Source: Pseudevernia furfuracea (Eukaryota > Ascomycota > Lecanoromycetes > Lecanorales > Parmeliaceae). Taken from it: a stretch of 64,000 nt of DNA. The translations under genes were made by a program, and so were the position numbers. Positions within the stretch are counted from its first letter, which is position 1. Each line of letters opens with the position of its first letter. Shown one piece after another: positions 1-12,067 of this stretch. The notes under the pieces are model-generated. The model was not told the DNA's origin, did not search any database, and saw only the letters and a program-made list of their open reading frames with translations. Location of the stretch: positions 2,418,001 to 2,482,000 of the forward strand of contig JAIUPT010000042.1 of assembly GCA_022315425.1 (NCBI GenBank). Reading direction: 5' to 3'.

Positions 1-1700
1 ATTTACCTTCCTCGTTCAAGTGCAACATTTTATCACAATTCTTCAGCCATCAAGTTTGAAAACGATTCATCGGGTGCCAAGTTATTCAGAATATCGAATT
101 CATCATCATATCTTGCCGGATTGTTTTGTCAAAAACGGTCGTTATGAATATATACTTAACGCAATGTTTCCGTGCTGGGCTCTCATACAAACCTTCCACT
201 TCTTGTCGAAAAACGTTTCTTTGAACCCTTTTCTTTAAACATCCCTAGTGCACACCAAAAATCTGTCGAACCGTGGTCGGTATATGTATAAGAGAGCACT
301 GCTCAAGGATAGTAGTATAGGATGCGCAGGGAGGGTCTAGTCAACATTCGATCCATAGGCCGGCTCGTGCCGACGAAAAAGGGTCTCTTATATGAAGGGC
401 GGTCCGAATTCAAAGTTATACTTCTGGAGAGGTTGCATCACTGGGTAAGTACGAGTGGTCTTAGACGCTGGCGACGCTGACCCCTGCCTCAAATCGTTTT
501 TCTTTCCCATCATCTCCAGAAACCACCCTGGGGAGTCACTTCACAAACCACTGGACCCGAGCGGCTCAGGTAGAGAATGCTTCTCCATCTCGCTTTCCTT
601 TCTCTCTCCAGATCCTCCGCGCCAATCGTCTTCCCTGACCTCTCAATACTACCCTCGTCCGAGCCTGATCCTCCTTCCCTCCCTCTCGTGACCGTGCATG
701 CGTACCCGACACCTATCCCAGACGACCCGCGCGTACTAGCGCACCCATTCACCCCACTCTCTCCTTCCCGCTCGCCCGTGTTGCTCAAACCAACCATAGA
801 ACCATTCGCCCCTACATACCTTGCCCCTACATACCACGCCACGCCACCCCCGTCCCGCATCCCCTATCTATTGCGCCAGCTTGTTCATTGCCTTTTTGAT
901 CTTGTGCAAACGGGTTGGCTGCTGTAAATACGCCTGATGCTGGGCTACGTCACGTGTAGTGTGGTGAGGAGTTTGGATACGCTGGTGTCCTTGAGATGAG
1001 ACTTTCCTGTCGCGACGACGGGCGCGTAGTGCGCGAGATGCTATCTTCGTTGGCAAATTCGTCTGGGGATGGCAGCTGGATGTCTGGTGAGAGGTTAGCG
1101 CCTGCTGGATCGGTAGTGCGTTGTGTGATGGCTGGGAACGGATCTGCGTTTGTGAGTCGTATTTTTATTTTTCCGTCGTCCCGATTGGGCTGGGCACTTT
1201 GCGGCTTTTGCATGAATCGCTTTTGAGCTTGGTATGGGTGTCTTTGGTCGTCGCCATCGTTGCAGGGGATCTGGGCGAGATGGCCTTTGACGATATTGGG
1301 TACAAGTGATGATGTGATGGATGAAGGAGAATGAGGTGGTGTGGGAGAAAAAGGAGGAAGAGGGTTCTGGTGTATTGTGGGTAGGTAGAGATAACACAGG
1401 AATTAGATGAAGGCAAACGTGAGAAGAAGAAGGAGGCTTTCCAACGTCTATGGCTTGTGCGGGCTTTGCGGCTCTGCCGCTTGTTGCCAAGCAGCGCGTT
1501 GTCCAGGTGAACGTGTGACATAAATAGGTATCGATTCCAACTCCCTTCTCCCAGTCTATCGGGTGTCTGCCTGGCTTTTGGGCTCACAATTAAAAGCAAC
1601 ACGCAGCAAAAAAATAAAAAAATACGAAGAATCTTCCTTGGACCATCCTATCCCACGCATTTCCGATACACCTATACCCATTTAACAACTTCTCAACCAC
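1..1700. other. Intergenic, no supported gene
   Basis: I see no gene with convincing codon structure here. The stretch from about 480 to 860 is rich in C and T on the plus strand, which opens reading frames on both strands at once. Their translations are low-complexity Pro/Ser/Arg strings with no domain, signal peptide or splice signals. The segment lies downstream of the minus-strand gene that ends at 1701. Confidence 0.6.
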
Positions 1701-3083
1701 TTAGACACCAGCTGCAACAGTAACACCATGCGGCGAAGGAGCAACCGCATGCCCGATCCCATCCTGCACCCAACTCGGATCAAAGTCAAAGTTCCCGGTC
1801 CACTTATCCTCGAAGCATCCCGCAACAGCCTCCTGGGTAGCCGGCTGACTGATATCCCTCGCGGTGATCTGATCATTGTTATGGGCGTAGAGATAGTCGA
1901 TGAACATGTCCGGGGTGACGGAGACCCCGATCTGGAGATAGGGGTCCTGTTGGTAGCAGAACGCGAGGGGTTTGTTGCTCTGGCACTCCATCGCGACGAA
2001 GACGGTCGTCCCGACCGCGTTGCCGTTCCCGTCCAGGTAGGGCGTGCTTTGGCAGAAGTTGCCCACGGTCGTGCCCTTGCCGTCGCAGGAAGCCGGGTGG
2101 CCTTGCGGTTGCACCAAGCCGGGGTAGCCGGCGGCCCACGTGGGTTCATCGTCTGGGATGTACGGTGCGTACGTCAAGGAACCGCAGGATCTGCGACGCG
2201 TTAGCCGGTTGGATCGCTTGCTGGTTTTCTTTTGGCAGTTACTGACGTTACATAGTATGGGACGAACGTCCTGAGACTGAGTCAGCATTTCCTCTTCCAC
2301 GGCGAAATTGTAAAGGCAAGACATGTTTGCGGGGGATAAAGAGCCTCCCACAAGCGAAGCATGTTGAAAAGACCGTGAACAAATGCCCCTAGTTGTACAT
2401 ACCAGTATCCGCATTCATTCAATGCCTGCGCAGGTTTGTTTTGCGACGAGGCTGTCCCACTACTCTTGGTGCTACTCCAGCTCCACGAAGCGCCAAAGTT
2501 GAAAGCCGCCGAGATGTAATCCAGAGGACTCTTGGGAGTAGTGGGATCGGGGTCGTCACGGGGTGAAAGCTCCGCCGAAATTCCCGAGTCGTCTCGCTTC
2601 TTGTTCCCAAGACTGAAGCCGACGGTGAAGCTGTGTTCGTTCGTGACGCTGACGCCTGACGTCTGCGTGATGGCGCACGTGTGGTCGCCAGATTGACAGG
2701 TTACATCGAAGGGGATTTCCGGTCCGTAAAACCAGCTGACTTTGACTTCACAGTACTGGCTGCACTGTCACATGATTGCTATCAGTATGCGGCAAATTCT
2801 TGTTCAAGAGGGAGTATTACGTAGTTGTCTGGACTGATGCTCCCGCAGCTTCCGTCAGCATTGAGTGCTATATGGTTTTTGTTCTTCGAAGGGCAGGTAT
2901 AGTCGTCCTGATCTGTCAGTGTGCTGCTCATTCGGACTTGATACGGTCTAGCTTACCTGGTTCATTGGACGATTGGTGGGGTCGAAACACGGGGTACTAG
3001 CAGGCGCTGTACTTCTTTGAAGAATGCGTGGGTCAGAAGCCGCAGAGAGACCAGCAAGGCCAAGAGCTATGATTGAAAGCATC
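1701..3083 (-). CDS. Secreted cysteine-containing protein, five exons, likely one-base frameshift in the signal peptide
   Basis: Unrecognised extracellular protein. Exons on the minus strand are 3083-2957, 2907-2821, 2764-2403, 2270-2247 and 2190-1701. All introns fit GT-AG, and the last uses GTCAGT with a CTAAC branch point. The mature part has paired cysteines, a central segment starting CSQYCEV, a WTFVPYY motif split across the 24-base fourth exon, and a C-terminal block of about 160 residues rich in Asp, Pro and aromatics. The ATG at 3083 opens a typical hydrophobic leader, but the frame breaks at a GGGCC run near 3059-3063. Without one G the model is 362 codons plus stop and continuous. 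With it, exon 1 stops early. No function can be named; similar orphan secreted proteins are common in plant-associated ascomycetes. Whether the frameshift is biological or an assembly error is open. Confidence 0.6.
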
Positions 3084-4542
3084 GTGTCGTCTCCGATATT
3101 TTCGAAAATTGGAAAGGTTTTGGGAGACGCTCGAGTTCTGTTTCGTGCCGATGTTGCTGGAGAAAACTCTTGACTTTATGGCTTGATGATTTGTTCGAGG
3201 GCATGGACGGTCTCTGGGCTTTTATAGATGGATCGTGAGATTGCAATGTCTTTGCCACGCAACATCATCAGAACCGGTAGAGCTCTCCGTACTCGAAGTA
3301 AGCACTGTTGGGCTACGATGTCTCCTAGAACCATGACTATAGAGTAACGTCTTAGAGCAGGTGTTGGAAAACAATGGCACTTCGCAATCTCTTTTCCAGC
3401 ACCTTGCAATGGAGTAGGCTGGTTTTCGGTGATGCTAGTTTATGCCAAGAACGTGTTTGATGCGCTCCGACCTCTCAGATGCGAGGGCATGCAGGGTGAT
3501 GTTGGTAGAATTAGATACATAAGACGGGAGTAATTATTCATAGTCGAAAGGAAAGCAAACAGAGGACGCCTGAATGTTATATAGCCTTGAGACCCTGTAC
3601 TAGACCTGGAAGGCAGAATATATGAAGAGCCCTTAAAGCTATTGGAGAATCTAGAATCCTATAGCGTGGATCAAATGGTGGAATTTTTCGAAGTGCTGAC
3701 TGGCGGCCGTTCTCGTCGGTGACGGCTCAAACTTATTTTCGCGCGCTGTGCAAGTCCCAAGGTATACAAGCAGAGGATAAGGCAACCCATTTAGCGGACA
3801 TGCGACATTTGAGGTTTGCGTTGTGCGGCTGAGTAAAGCGAGCGTCATCTATCTGTTGGGGTGTTCGCCGAGGGGCAGATGCTAATGCTTTGTAAGCAAA
3901 AATTTCATGAATAATTTCATTGAATTAAGCTTCTTTCTAGAACGCTGTTACCTAACTATGCCAAGAACACATCGAAAGGGGTTGTGAGACTTTCGGTATT
4001 GAGTCCACGATGTGGCAGTATCGCAGCCCGCCCTCTCTTCCCACTGGGAACAGAGTTGTGTGAACTTTGCATCCTGTGCCGGCGGCTGAGTCATGATTAA
4101 TAGTGACGTTTCGACCTGCTTATCCCGACAGGGTGACGGGGGGCCTGAGCACGGTCAGTCAGACTTGGGGCTGAAGACATGTTCATCATTTCAATGTAAA
4201 ATTCTCCCACTTGGAAAAATTGCGCCAAAAAAAAAACCGGTTGAATTGAGGGTGATTCTTTTTAGATATTTTCACAGTGCTACAGTTCATGTTCTGCGTC
4301 GCTATTATTGAGTTAAGTATATTAGAGGAAAGTTGTTTTCGAAGACAAGAAGAACGTAGGTAAAGTAGAATCTGGCTACCCCGACGGACGAATTCCGTGA
4401 AGAGTACGCCGAAGTTGAACCGAACTCAGTATGTAATGCAGACTAATACTCGTGTATATGGCCAGAGCTACATTGCGAACACCTCTTCTGTTGATGGGAG
4501 ATCCGCCTCTTAAAATGGACCGAATTACATCTCACCACTATC
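3084..4542. other. Intergenic, nothing recognised
   Basis: Upstream region of the secreted-protein gene (start 3083) and downstream region of the P450 that ends at 4543. Only short open frames occur, without codon bias or splice context. I see no repeat, tRNA or clear regulatory motif. Confidence 0.55.
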
Positions 4543-6268
4543 TCACCACTCCTCTAAAACCTGCACCTTTACCTCAAGATCTTTCGGTTGGGGAGTAAAC
4601 CCATTCTTGACTCTCATCACATAATCCGCACTCGCAAACCGGGTCTCAAACGCGCCAGCCCACGCAGCAAGTAAACATGCAAGTTCCCCCTTTGCAAAGC
4701 TTTGCCCGATGCAGCTTCGCGGCCCATGCAGAAATGTAAGAAACGCGTAGTTGCTTTCGATACCTCCCGTGTTCGCTTTGCCGTCGCCTAACCAGCGATC
4801 TGGGTTGAAGTTGGCTGCGTCCTCGCCCCAAAAATCTTTACTGGCGTTTGTTGCCCATGGTGAGATGAAAATTGTAGTGCCTTTGGGGATGAAATGGCCG
4901 ACCAGCGTGGTGTCTTGCGCCGCTACGCGCACGGTGAGGGGAACGGGCGAGTAGAGGCGGAGGACCTCGTTGCAGACTGCGTTGAGGTAGGGCAGGCTGT
5001 CTATGTCGTTGGAGGAGATGGATAATATTGGAGATCGTGGGTCTGGCAGTAAGGAGCGCACTTCGTTGCGCAGCCGGGTTTGCACTTCGGGGTGCTTGCA
5101 CAGCATGCATATAGCAAAAGAAAGGGCGGAGGCTGTGGTTTCGTGGCCAGCGATTAGAAAGGTCATCAATTGGTTTACCAAACCCTCGTCCGTGAATCCG
5201 CCAGACTCGATTGCTACCGAAAGAATGTTTCTCTTGATGTCTTCGTCCTTGCGGGCCAGTTTTGACTCCTCTTGCTGCACGAGGGAGTAACATGTCTTTT
5301 TGATGACTTGCGACGCCGCTTCGAAGTCGCTATTACGTTTGATACTAATCCCGAATGAGCTTTGCCTGGAAGGCCGGATTTGAAGAACACCTACGGCAAG
5401 GCCCTCACCAGCCAAGGGGCAATAAAAAATAGAGCAGCCAAGATCTGACCACCCCGACCTGGCGAAAAAATCCTTTTGTATGTACAAATGAGCTCGTTAT
5501 CTGGGTCTTTGATGGAGTCAAAGTCTCTTCCTAGACCTGCGAGGCCAATAACATCGAGGGTGGCTCTACTGGCCCAGTCCTTGACGTCGATGCTTGCACT
5601 CGGCTTATCGCCAGTCTCACTGTGCAAGATCAGGGCTTGGATGAGCTCGCTCGATTTGCTCCAAAAGATGGGATAAAGTTCCTTGATGTGTCTGAATGCG
5701 AAAGCTGGCATAAGGTCTTTGCGTTGTTTCTTGTGTTCTTCCCCTTCTGCAAGAAATACACCCACGCCCAGGATTCTTCCCAGGCCGGTCACAAGCCCAG
5801 GCGGCTTGATGAACTCATATGGCCTTTGGACGAGAACTTCAGCCAGTGCTTTTGGACTGACTGGAATGAGAATTTCCGAGTTGAATATGCCGAGGTACCT
5901 AATGATGCCATCATTTGGGATCTCTTCAGACCAGGCACGATATAATTCTGCCTGGCCGTTTGGATGTTGTCTTAAATTTGAGGTTTGGCCCATCAAGAAA
6001 GAGCCTCCCTATTCACAGCTAAGCCAAGAAAATTCAGAGTACACAGTACGTGGAGTGGACACACCGAAGGTCCTGGCAGTGCACGGAGAGGACTGAATAG
6101 ATTGGGATACAGAAGGCATCGCCACACAAGCCATGCGAAGGTTTCAACAGCGAAGATCTCGAAAGCAGTGGTAGCGAGGCTGCGACTTGGAAGATAGGCT
6201 TTGTTATAGAGCTTGAGAATGAAGGTAATAACCATAGCAGCACCGAGGAATACCTTGAATGGCGCCAT
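4543..6268 (-). CDS. Cytochrome P450 monooxygenase (539 aa)
   Basis: Heme-thiolate monooxygenase, probably anchored in the ER by its N-terminal hydrophobic stretch. Three exons: 6268-6065, 6008-5395 and 5344-4543, joined by GT-AG introns. The joins restore the Pro-rich hinge (LPGPSGG) and an uninterrupted LPIKRN segment. Signature sites are the I-helix AGHETT at about residues 338-343, ExxR (ENVLR-type, E399-R402) in the K helix, FNPDRW, and the heme loop FLHGPRSCIG with Cys484. Length is normal for a fungal P450. It shares long stretches with the intronless P450 at 19811 (for example LAEGE followed by QRK, and PIFW), so the two probably belong to related families. No neighbouring scaffold-building enzyme indicates its substrate, and I assign no CYP number. 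Confidence 0.93.
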
Positions 6269-6915
6269 TGCTAGAATGGGGTTGTGTGTGAAGCTCGGAT
6301 GTTGTCAAAGATGATGGGTGAGATTCTTGATTGTCTGGTTTCAATTGCTTAGAAGCAGCAGACTCCTCATGGTCCATGCATCCATGTATTAATATTGATT
6401 ACTGGACGATCTAATGCCGCATCAGAAGAAAATGCCAAGAGGCGTATTCGTATAAAATGCTGACGCAATTTAGTGTATTCAAAGCGTGGGGTGAGTTAGA
6501 ATCGCATATCAAAATCGCGAACCGAATCGAAAGATAACATCCGATTCATTTGAATTATTATGATGATCCCAAAGATGAATGCAATCGAGTTCAAGATCAA
6601 GGCTCGGACGTTAGCAAGAGTAAATGGCTGCTATCCAAGCTCTTTCTCCTTCTTCGAACTCGTCACACTAAGCTTTCCACTCCGTATCTGTATAAGTGTC
6701 AAGGAAAGGCGAATTTTTACTTCACATAGTATCTAGGTGCCTGGGACAGGTGTATTTGAGGGCAAGGAGGACACCCCTCAACACAACATGTTTTTCGTTT
6801 CCCAAAAGGTGTTCAGAGAGTCCATCAATGAAAGGGTATCCTGCTATCGCTTTGTTATAATTCGCTATATCACACATTCCCACACGAGCCCCCAATATCC
6901 CTGTACACTCCACCT
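6269..6915. other. Intergenic, nothing recognised
   Basis: Lies between the start of the P450 (6268) and the stop of the surface-protein gene (6916). No open frame here has support beyond chance, and no repeats were seen. Confidence 0.55.
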
Positions 6916-8020
6916 TCAAAACCCCCTTCTAGCTTCCATCTCCGACCTACCCCTCCCATCAATCTCCGACCTAGCATTCCCATCCAACTCCCATTGCTGA
7001 TCAGCGCTTTTTTCCAAAACATGCGTCTGTCTCAATGTCGAAGACGATCGCATTTCACTGCTCCCATTTGCCCGCATCTCCGGATGTCGTCGGGGACGTC
7101 GCTTCCAAAGACAAAAGCCGAGCAAGAGTATGATGCCCAGACCCGCGATGGAGGCTCCGACACCGATCCCAGCTTTGGCGCCGGGGGTGAGAGAGCCGGA
7201 AGGGGCGCGTGTTGGGGAGGTGTTGGTCGAGGAGGAGAATGAGGGGGAGGATGAGGGGGAGGATGAGGGGGAGGATGAGGGGGAGGATGAGGGGGAGGAT
7301 GAGGGGGAGGATGCAGTTGTGGATGTAGATGCTGAAGATGTAGAGGACGGTGTAATACCGCTACTAGTGGATAAAGCTGAGGAGGATGGTGTTGCAGAAC
7401 TTGACGATGCTTGTGCTGTCAAGGACTGCGGTGAAGGAGCATAGAATGTCTCGTTGCCTGGGTCTGGGTAGAAGATTGGGGTCAGCGATAATTCCTAGGT
7501 GGAAGAGGGGTTGGGATAGGGGGAGTATTCAAGGCGTAGATTTTTTTGATAAGGTGATGTCTCGCGACGACCCCCTGATTTTGGGATTATACTTGAAGTA
7601 ACAGAATCTGCATACATACTTGAACAGTCAAGGCTTGACCCTAACTGCTGATAGCAGCATGCCCACAGACTCGTGGCGGCATCTGCAAAAACAATGTTCT
7701 GCGACTGCAAATCGGCTGTAGCGAAAATACCAGAATTAGCATATTTTTCCATGTCTTCTTTCTTGACTACCTCTCAAGACAGAGTACGACATACTACACG
7801 ATTTCGAACACGGCTCCGGGAAGCTTGGATCAGTGCATCCGCCGATATAATAGCCACTACCGCCAACCAAAGAATGGGTGTAGTGGCAGATGGCATTCTC
7901 GAGACAGGTATCGTCATCATTACAGCAAAATTGTGGCCCAGATGTGCTGGGACCGCATTTCTGCTGGCCCCTCACACTGAAGAGGCCGGTAGTGTTGACC
8001 AACGAGTAACACGTCGCCAT
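6916..8020 (-). CDS. Cys-rich/Ser-Thr-rich single-pass membrane protein
   Basis: Probable cell-surface protein. Exons are 8020-7771, 7715-7620 and 7463-6916, giving 297 residues. The N-terminal 115 residues carry a cysteine pattern (CYS...CG...FCC...C...C...C, then ACC), as in many fungal extracellular domains. Residues about 130-205 are Ser/Thr/Pro-rich and include a run of near-identical SSPS units encoded by a 12-bp minisatellite at 7239-7311. One transmembrane helix (about 213-235, starting AGIGVG) is followed by KRRPRR and a polar cytosolic tail. This is the layout of wall-stress-sensor or mucin-like proteins. The ATG at 8020 lacks a convincing signal peptide, so the true start may lie in an upstream exon I could not identify. 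Confidence 0.7.
7239..7311. repeat. 12-bp coding minisatellite, about six units
   Basis: Six near-identical 12-bp units of the type GATGAGGGGGAG lie in tandem inside the third exon of the surface-protein gene. They encode the Ser/Pro repeat. Such arrays commonly vary in copy number between strains. Confidence 0.85.
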
Positions 8021-9125
8021 AGCATTGGTGAAAGATATGAAGGGTTTCTCGCCCGCTCAGACAAAGTGGTTTCATGAAATGCTGAGAGCAAAGAGCTCCA
8101 GGTAAAAGCGTGGCCGTGCCGTGCGCACTCAGCCTCGGGCTGAGTGCTAGCTACCTTGGCCAGCCAGCCTCGGTTATCCTTTGTTTGCGGGTGGCTGGCC
8201 AGCACTTGGCGATCCCCAAGCCAAGTGCTTGGCTCTCAGCGCATTGGGACAAAATCGACATCGAACTCGTGCGATATACAGCAAGTAATAGATGATTGGG
8301 TGTACGAAGACAACGACGAGGTCTTGAAGCTTCATATTGACAGTAATGACAATATAGGTACCTTGAGATGGAGGAAGGTAGACAGATGGATGTCAGTAAG
8401 TTTGAGGCTCGCAGAGAGGTGAAAAGACGATTGAGAGGGACCTCTGTCTCTATTTTCTGTCTTGACAGGTAAAATACATTCGAAACGGTAATATTCTAAT
8501 CTCCCAACGGTCGAGAGTGTATAAAACGGCTTTGATCTGAGCGGGTTTTCCACGTTTCCTGTACCCTTTCTTGGCATTGGAGGTCCGACGCAACGTAAAT
8601 GTATTGGCGATCCTGTCTATCAACACACTTGGTGCATCTTTTTCTAAGGACAGATAGGTTGGAAGAGCTTTTGCAGCAAGATGCTACATTTCAATAATCA
8701 AGCGGTCAAAGAAGGCATCTGGTACTGTTGTAGGTCGGAACATCGGAGTCAATACTTCGATTACCTAAGCAAGAGTTGTCAATCAAACAATCCGGCGAGA
8801 GGTGATATACTTGAGAGGTGGAGTCATCATGACTATACTCGAGACCCTCCTTTCTATCGCGCCAAAAGACAGCCACCAAACGGTGCACCCGTGTAAAGTG
8901 GCCGGACCAGCCCCATACGATGTGACTCTCGCGATAGGGCTACTGAGTCCGGTCCCGCCCTCAAGTGCTGAATCTTTCACAATAAAAATGGTGTGTACTA
9001 CTCTGTTTCGTAACCGAAGTTTCGAAAGGCCCCAAACTGTATACGCTTCATCTATGCATCACACAGGAATTCTTAAAGAAGCAAAACTACCGCTCTTTCG
9101 TAAACGGTTACCCTGAATTCTAGGT
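8021..9125. other. Intergenic with a clustered set of hairpins
   Basis: Upstream region of the surface-protein gene. No gene is supported. It contains three adjacent perfect inverted repeats at 8125-8228, listed separately. Confidence 0.5.
8125..8228. repeat. Three consecutive inverted repeats
   Basis: Arms read directly: GCACTCAGC/GCTGAGTGC (8125-8133 with 8139-8147, loop 5); TGGCCAGCCA/TGGCTGGCCA (8157-8166 with 8192-8201, loop 25); GCACTTGGC/GCCAAGTGC (8202-8210 with 8220-8228, loop 9). All three are perfect, and the second and third abut. The location is about 100-200 bases upstream of the surface-protein start. Confidence 0.8.
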
Positions 9126-9467
9126 CGCAGGATTTCTTCGACTTGAGCGATGTCCATCAAAGCAAGTTACGGTTGTGATGATAGACTGCTCGTCCGTCGG
9201 GGCAAAAGATCGCCTGGATCCGTACGACGAGGCTTTGGACCTTGTGATGAAGAAATATAAGCTTACTACGGCGGAAAAGCAAGATTACAGTGAGAGTGTA
9301 CGCAAAATGTACGCAAAAGGCTACTTGTTCTTGCGCAATGGGTTCCCAAGGCGACCATGAACCCGGTCCATGGGATTCGTGCAGAGGAAAACGCGTACTG
9401 GGAATCGCCATTTTTGGGTCTCGGTACATCTGCAATCTGTCGTCTTTGGCCTGGACGAGCTCCCTAG
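9126..9467 (+). pseudogene. Coding-like fragment broken by a frameshift
   Basis: A hydrophilic, coding-like frame follows a good acceptor (TTCTAG, just before about 9124). It contains VVMIDCSSVGAKDRLDPYDE and continues to about 9335 (KMYAKGYLF). The reading then resumes in another frame as WVPKATMNPVHGIRAEENAYWE, to a stop at 9465-9467. Neither half has a start or a full domain. The smooth change of frame, with coding character on both sides, suggests a decayed or mis-assembled gene rather than chance. I do not recognise the family. Confidence 0.35.
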
Positions 9468-10321
9468 TTGAACATGTCAATTGCGTTTTGGAATATTCAC
9501 ATCGAGATTCAGAGGGCGAAGACAGGTTATGAAGAGGTGTTGCAGGTCAAACAATGTTTTCAGGTTAAAAAGACTTGGACACAATGTTGGGTTCTTGTCA
9601 TTTTTGAAACTGGGTCTAGGAGGAAGTTCCACAATATGAACTTCCGTCTAGCTGTGCTTTGCGTCTAACGAAGGCCCAGCTGAGGAATTACCCAAGCGTT
9701 CTGCGAGTGCGTGTTCTTAATATGGCCTGATAGTGATGAAGTAATGGTTGAAGCGCTCCTACGAATTGTAGGGATGACTTTTCAGCAAGAGGTGCTGGAT
9801 CTCATGTATCAAAGCTAGGCCAGAAAGTCTCTCTTAAGAGGCTTGCTGCAGCGCCACAAAAAGCAAATGAATCAAAAGTCCGCTCGATTGCGGGGTCAGT
9901 AAAGCGAAGGGGCGGTAAAATACCCACGCTTTCAATCAATCTGGACAGGCAAGGTGGACAGGCAAGGATTCACACACTCTTCAACGAGAACAAAATAGAG
10001 CTTAGTGGCGCCCAATACACATTCACATCACAAAGCGGGAAAGAGTTCAGGACAATTTTACCCCAGCAAAGCGACTTTGTTTTCCTTCCGTCGCTTGACA
10101 GAGTTTCCGGACAAAGGGACTTCACACCCCTATTCTGGGAACAACAACTCGAGACCCGAAACAGAATGGAGCCTTTTATCCTCTTTATGGAGGGTACAAG
10201 CAGACAGACGGACAAAGCCTCAACCATCTCAATGCTTAAGAAACATCAGCATCGCAGTCTCCAGCAACGCTCCGTGAGGAACCAAGATTCCAGCTCCAAA
10301 TATTTTCCCAAACCCGCTATC
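9468..10321. other. Intergenic, nothing recognised
   Basis: Leads into the secreted-protein gene at 10322. Open frames here overlap one another on both strands and show no domain or splice logic. Confidence 0.5.
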
Positions 10322-10968
10322 ATGATGGGAACTCTCTATTTTCTCACCGCGCTCCTATCTTTTTCAAGCATCTCCGCGCATCCCGCCCACATATACGACG
10401 ATGCACTCGAAAAGCGATACCTACCTTCTTCTATGTAAAAATCTCCTCCCTCCCACGCCCCTTCCATCTAACAAACGTCCATAGATCCCCCCTCCCAACA
10501 GAAAAAGACGGCGTCCTCCCCAACGGCACCATCATCAACGCCTCCAACGGCTGGACCAAACCCACCGCCTCCATCCCCGCCTCCAGCTCCGCCTTCAACT
10601 ACTCCGCCCAATGCACCCTCTACGTCGTCCAATCCGGCTACGGCGACCCGGCCCACTACCAAGCCTGGGTCCGCGACGCCTCCGACGCCGCCATCGGCGG
10701 CCTGCCGACCACGAAGATCGGCGCCACGGCGCAGTTCCCGGCCGGCGGCGGCGTCGTGAGTTTGGGGTCCATTCCGCCCAAATACGAAACCGAGCCGGCC
10801 AAGGTGGTGGGGAGCTGGGAGGCTTGGGGCATGCCGGCTATTGCGGTGGCGTTTGATCCCAAGTCGAATCTGGGCAGTCCCGGGTGTGGGTTTGCGGGGA
10901 GTGCGGAGGGGGATGAGGTGACGTTTTTTCAGTGCGCGTTTGGGTGTAGCCCGCAGGGGGATGGGTAG
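10322..10968 (+). CDS. Small secreted protein (198 aa), two exons
   Basis: Exons 10322-10434 and 10485-10968, with a 50-base intron (GTAAAA...CTAAC...ATAG). The leader (MMGTLYFLTALLSF...SAHPA) is a clear signal peptide. A KR dibasic site follows at about residue 33, a possible Kex2 cleavage point. The mature part has N-glycosylation sequons (NGT, NAS, NYS), one Cys in the CTLYVVQSG region and four near the C-terminus (GCGF, QCAFGC). The first part of exon 2 uses almost only C-ending codons, and the last third shifts to G-rich codons. No domain is recognised. The size, leader and terminal cysteines fit a wall-associated or effector-like secreted protein. Confidence 0.75.
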
Positions 10969-12067
10969 ATTTGATTGCTTGGTCGTGAGAGGGTGGTTGG
11001 AAAGAGAGGGGGGGGTTTGATGGACTTTTGATTTAGGTGAATTTCACGTGGGTTGAAGTTGTGTATGAAGCGTTCGGTTTTGGTCTGGGAAGCTGTCTGT
11101 TGTCGGCTGCGCTGCTGAGTGAATACGATAACCAAGCTTCCGGTTCGTTCTTGAAGTTGTCAGTAACCTTACAACACTGATACGCAAGATGTGACAGCGA
11201 TCTATCAATCTGTAGAAGACTGACCTAGAAAACGCGATTTACCCGTCCTCCCAGCCCGCGCACACATACCGTCCAAAGCAACAGCCGCTTGCCACGAGTC
11301 AAACCACGAAGCTGCATCATCCGGAGCAGTCGTGTCGATGGTGATGGTGCATTTACCAGTCGCTATGGATGACCGCTGAATTAGTAAAATAGTTCATTTA
11401 TGAACGTTGAAAGGGGGGGTGATCCTCACGCTCAAAGAACACCTGCGGAAGGTGTTCTTCCACACCCGCGATTCCAGCTGCCCCAAAGGTCGTCTGTCGT
11501 GTGGAGGCTTTCATGGCGTTCAGGATCGTCTGGCGTGATGTGCTGCTGCCGGAGTGTCCGAGCACCGTACGAACGGCGGACGGTAGGATCTCATGGTGAA
11601 AAGGAAGTTGGATTCCACCCCCGGATATAAGTCAGCGGATATATTCACCTTGTCTTGGTCTGATTGAGGGGTCGCAAGTCGGCGCACCCGTGTCCCTGGC
11701 TTGGCCGCCCCCTGCGAAGATTCCGGAGTCAGCGTTGATCTTGAAATGAAAGGGTCCGGGATTAGGACACGCGGGTTACAATTACCAGGAGCTCATGCTT
11801 CTGGGAGATCTCAATTCTCAATTGTGGGGAACGTTTCAGGCTAAGAGACGTGAAAGAAAAGAAATGCGGTTCCTAAATTCCTCCTTGACAGGGATGTCAC
11901 TCATTGATGGAACTCCCCCATTAAACATAAGCGTAATAGCCGCGATTCACCTCGCGGGCGGTAGAATGCAAGAAACTGTTCAAGTTGAGTGACTGACTGC
12001 TCATATACCAAAATGGCTCTATTTAACTCTTTTCACAAATGATGGCCCGTCATCTAAGACCTGTGCC
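10969..12067. other. Intergenic, nothing recognised
   Basis: Lies between two genes whose 3' ends face each other (stops at 10968 and 12068). Only chance open frames occur. I found no repeat longer than simple G runs. Confidence 0.55.

Noticed and set aside
510..927. Overlapping open frames of 116 codons on both strands
   Set aside because: Low-complexity C/T-rich DNA opens several frames at once. The translations are Pro/Ser/Arg-rich, without domain, leader or splice context.
7130..7444. Acidic Glu/Gly repeat protein on the plus strand
   Set aside because: It is the antisense of the Ser/Pro-coding minisatellite in the surface-protein gene.
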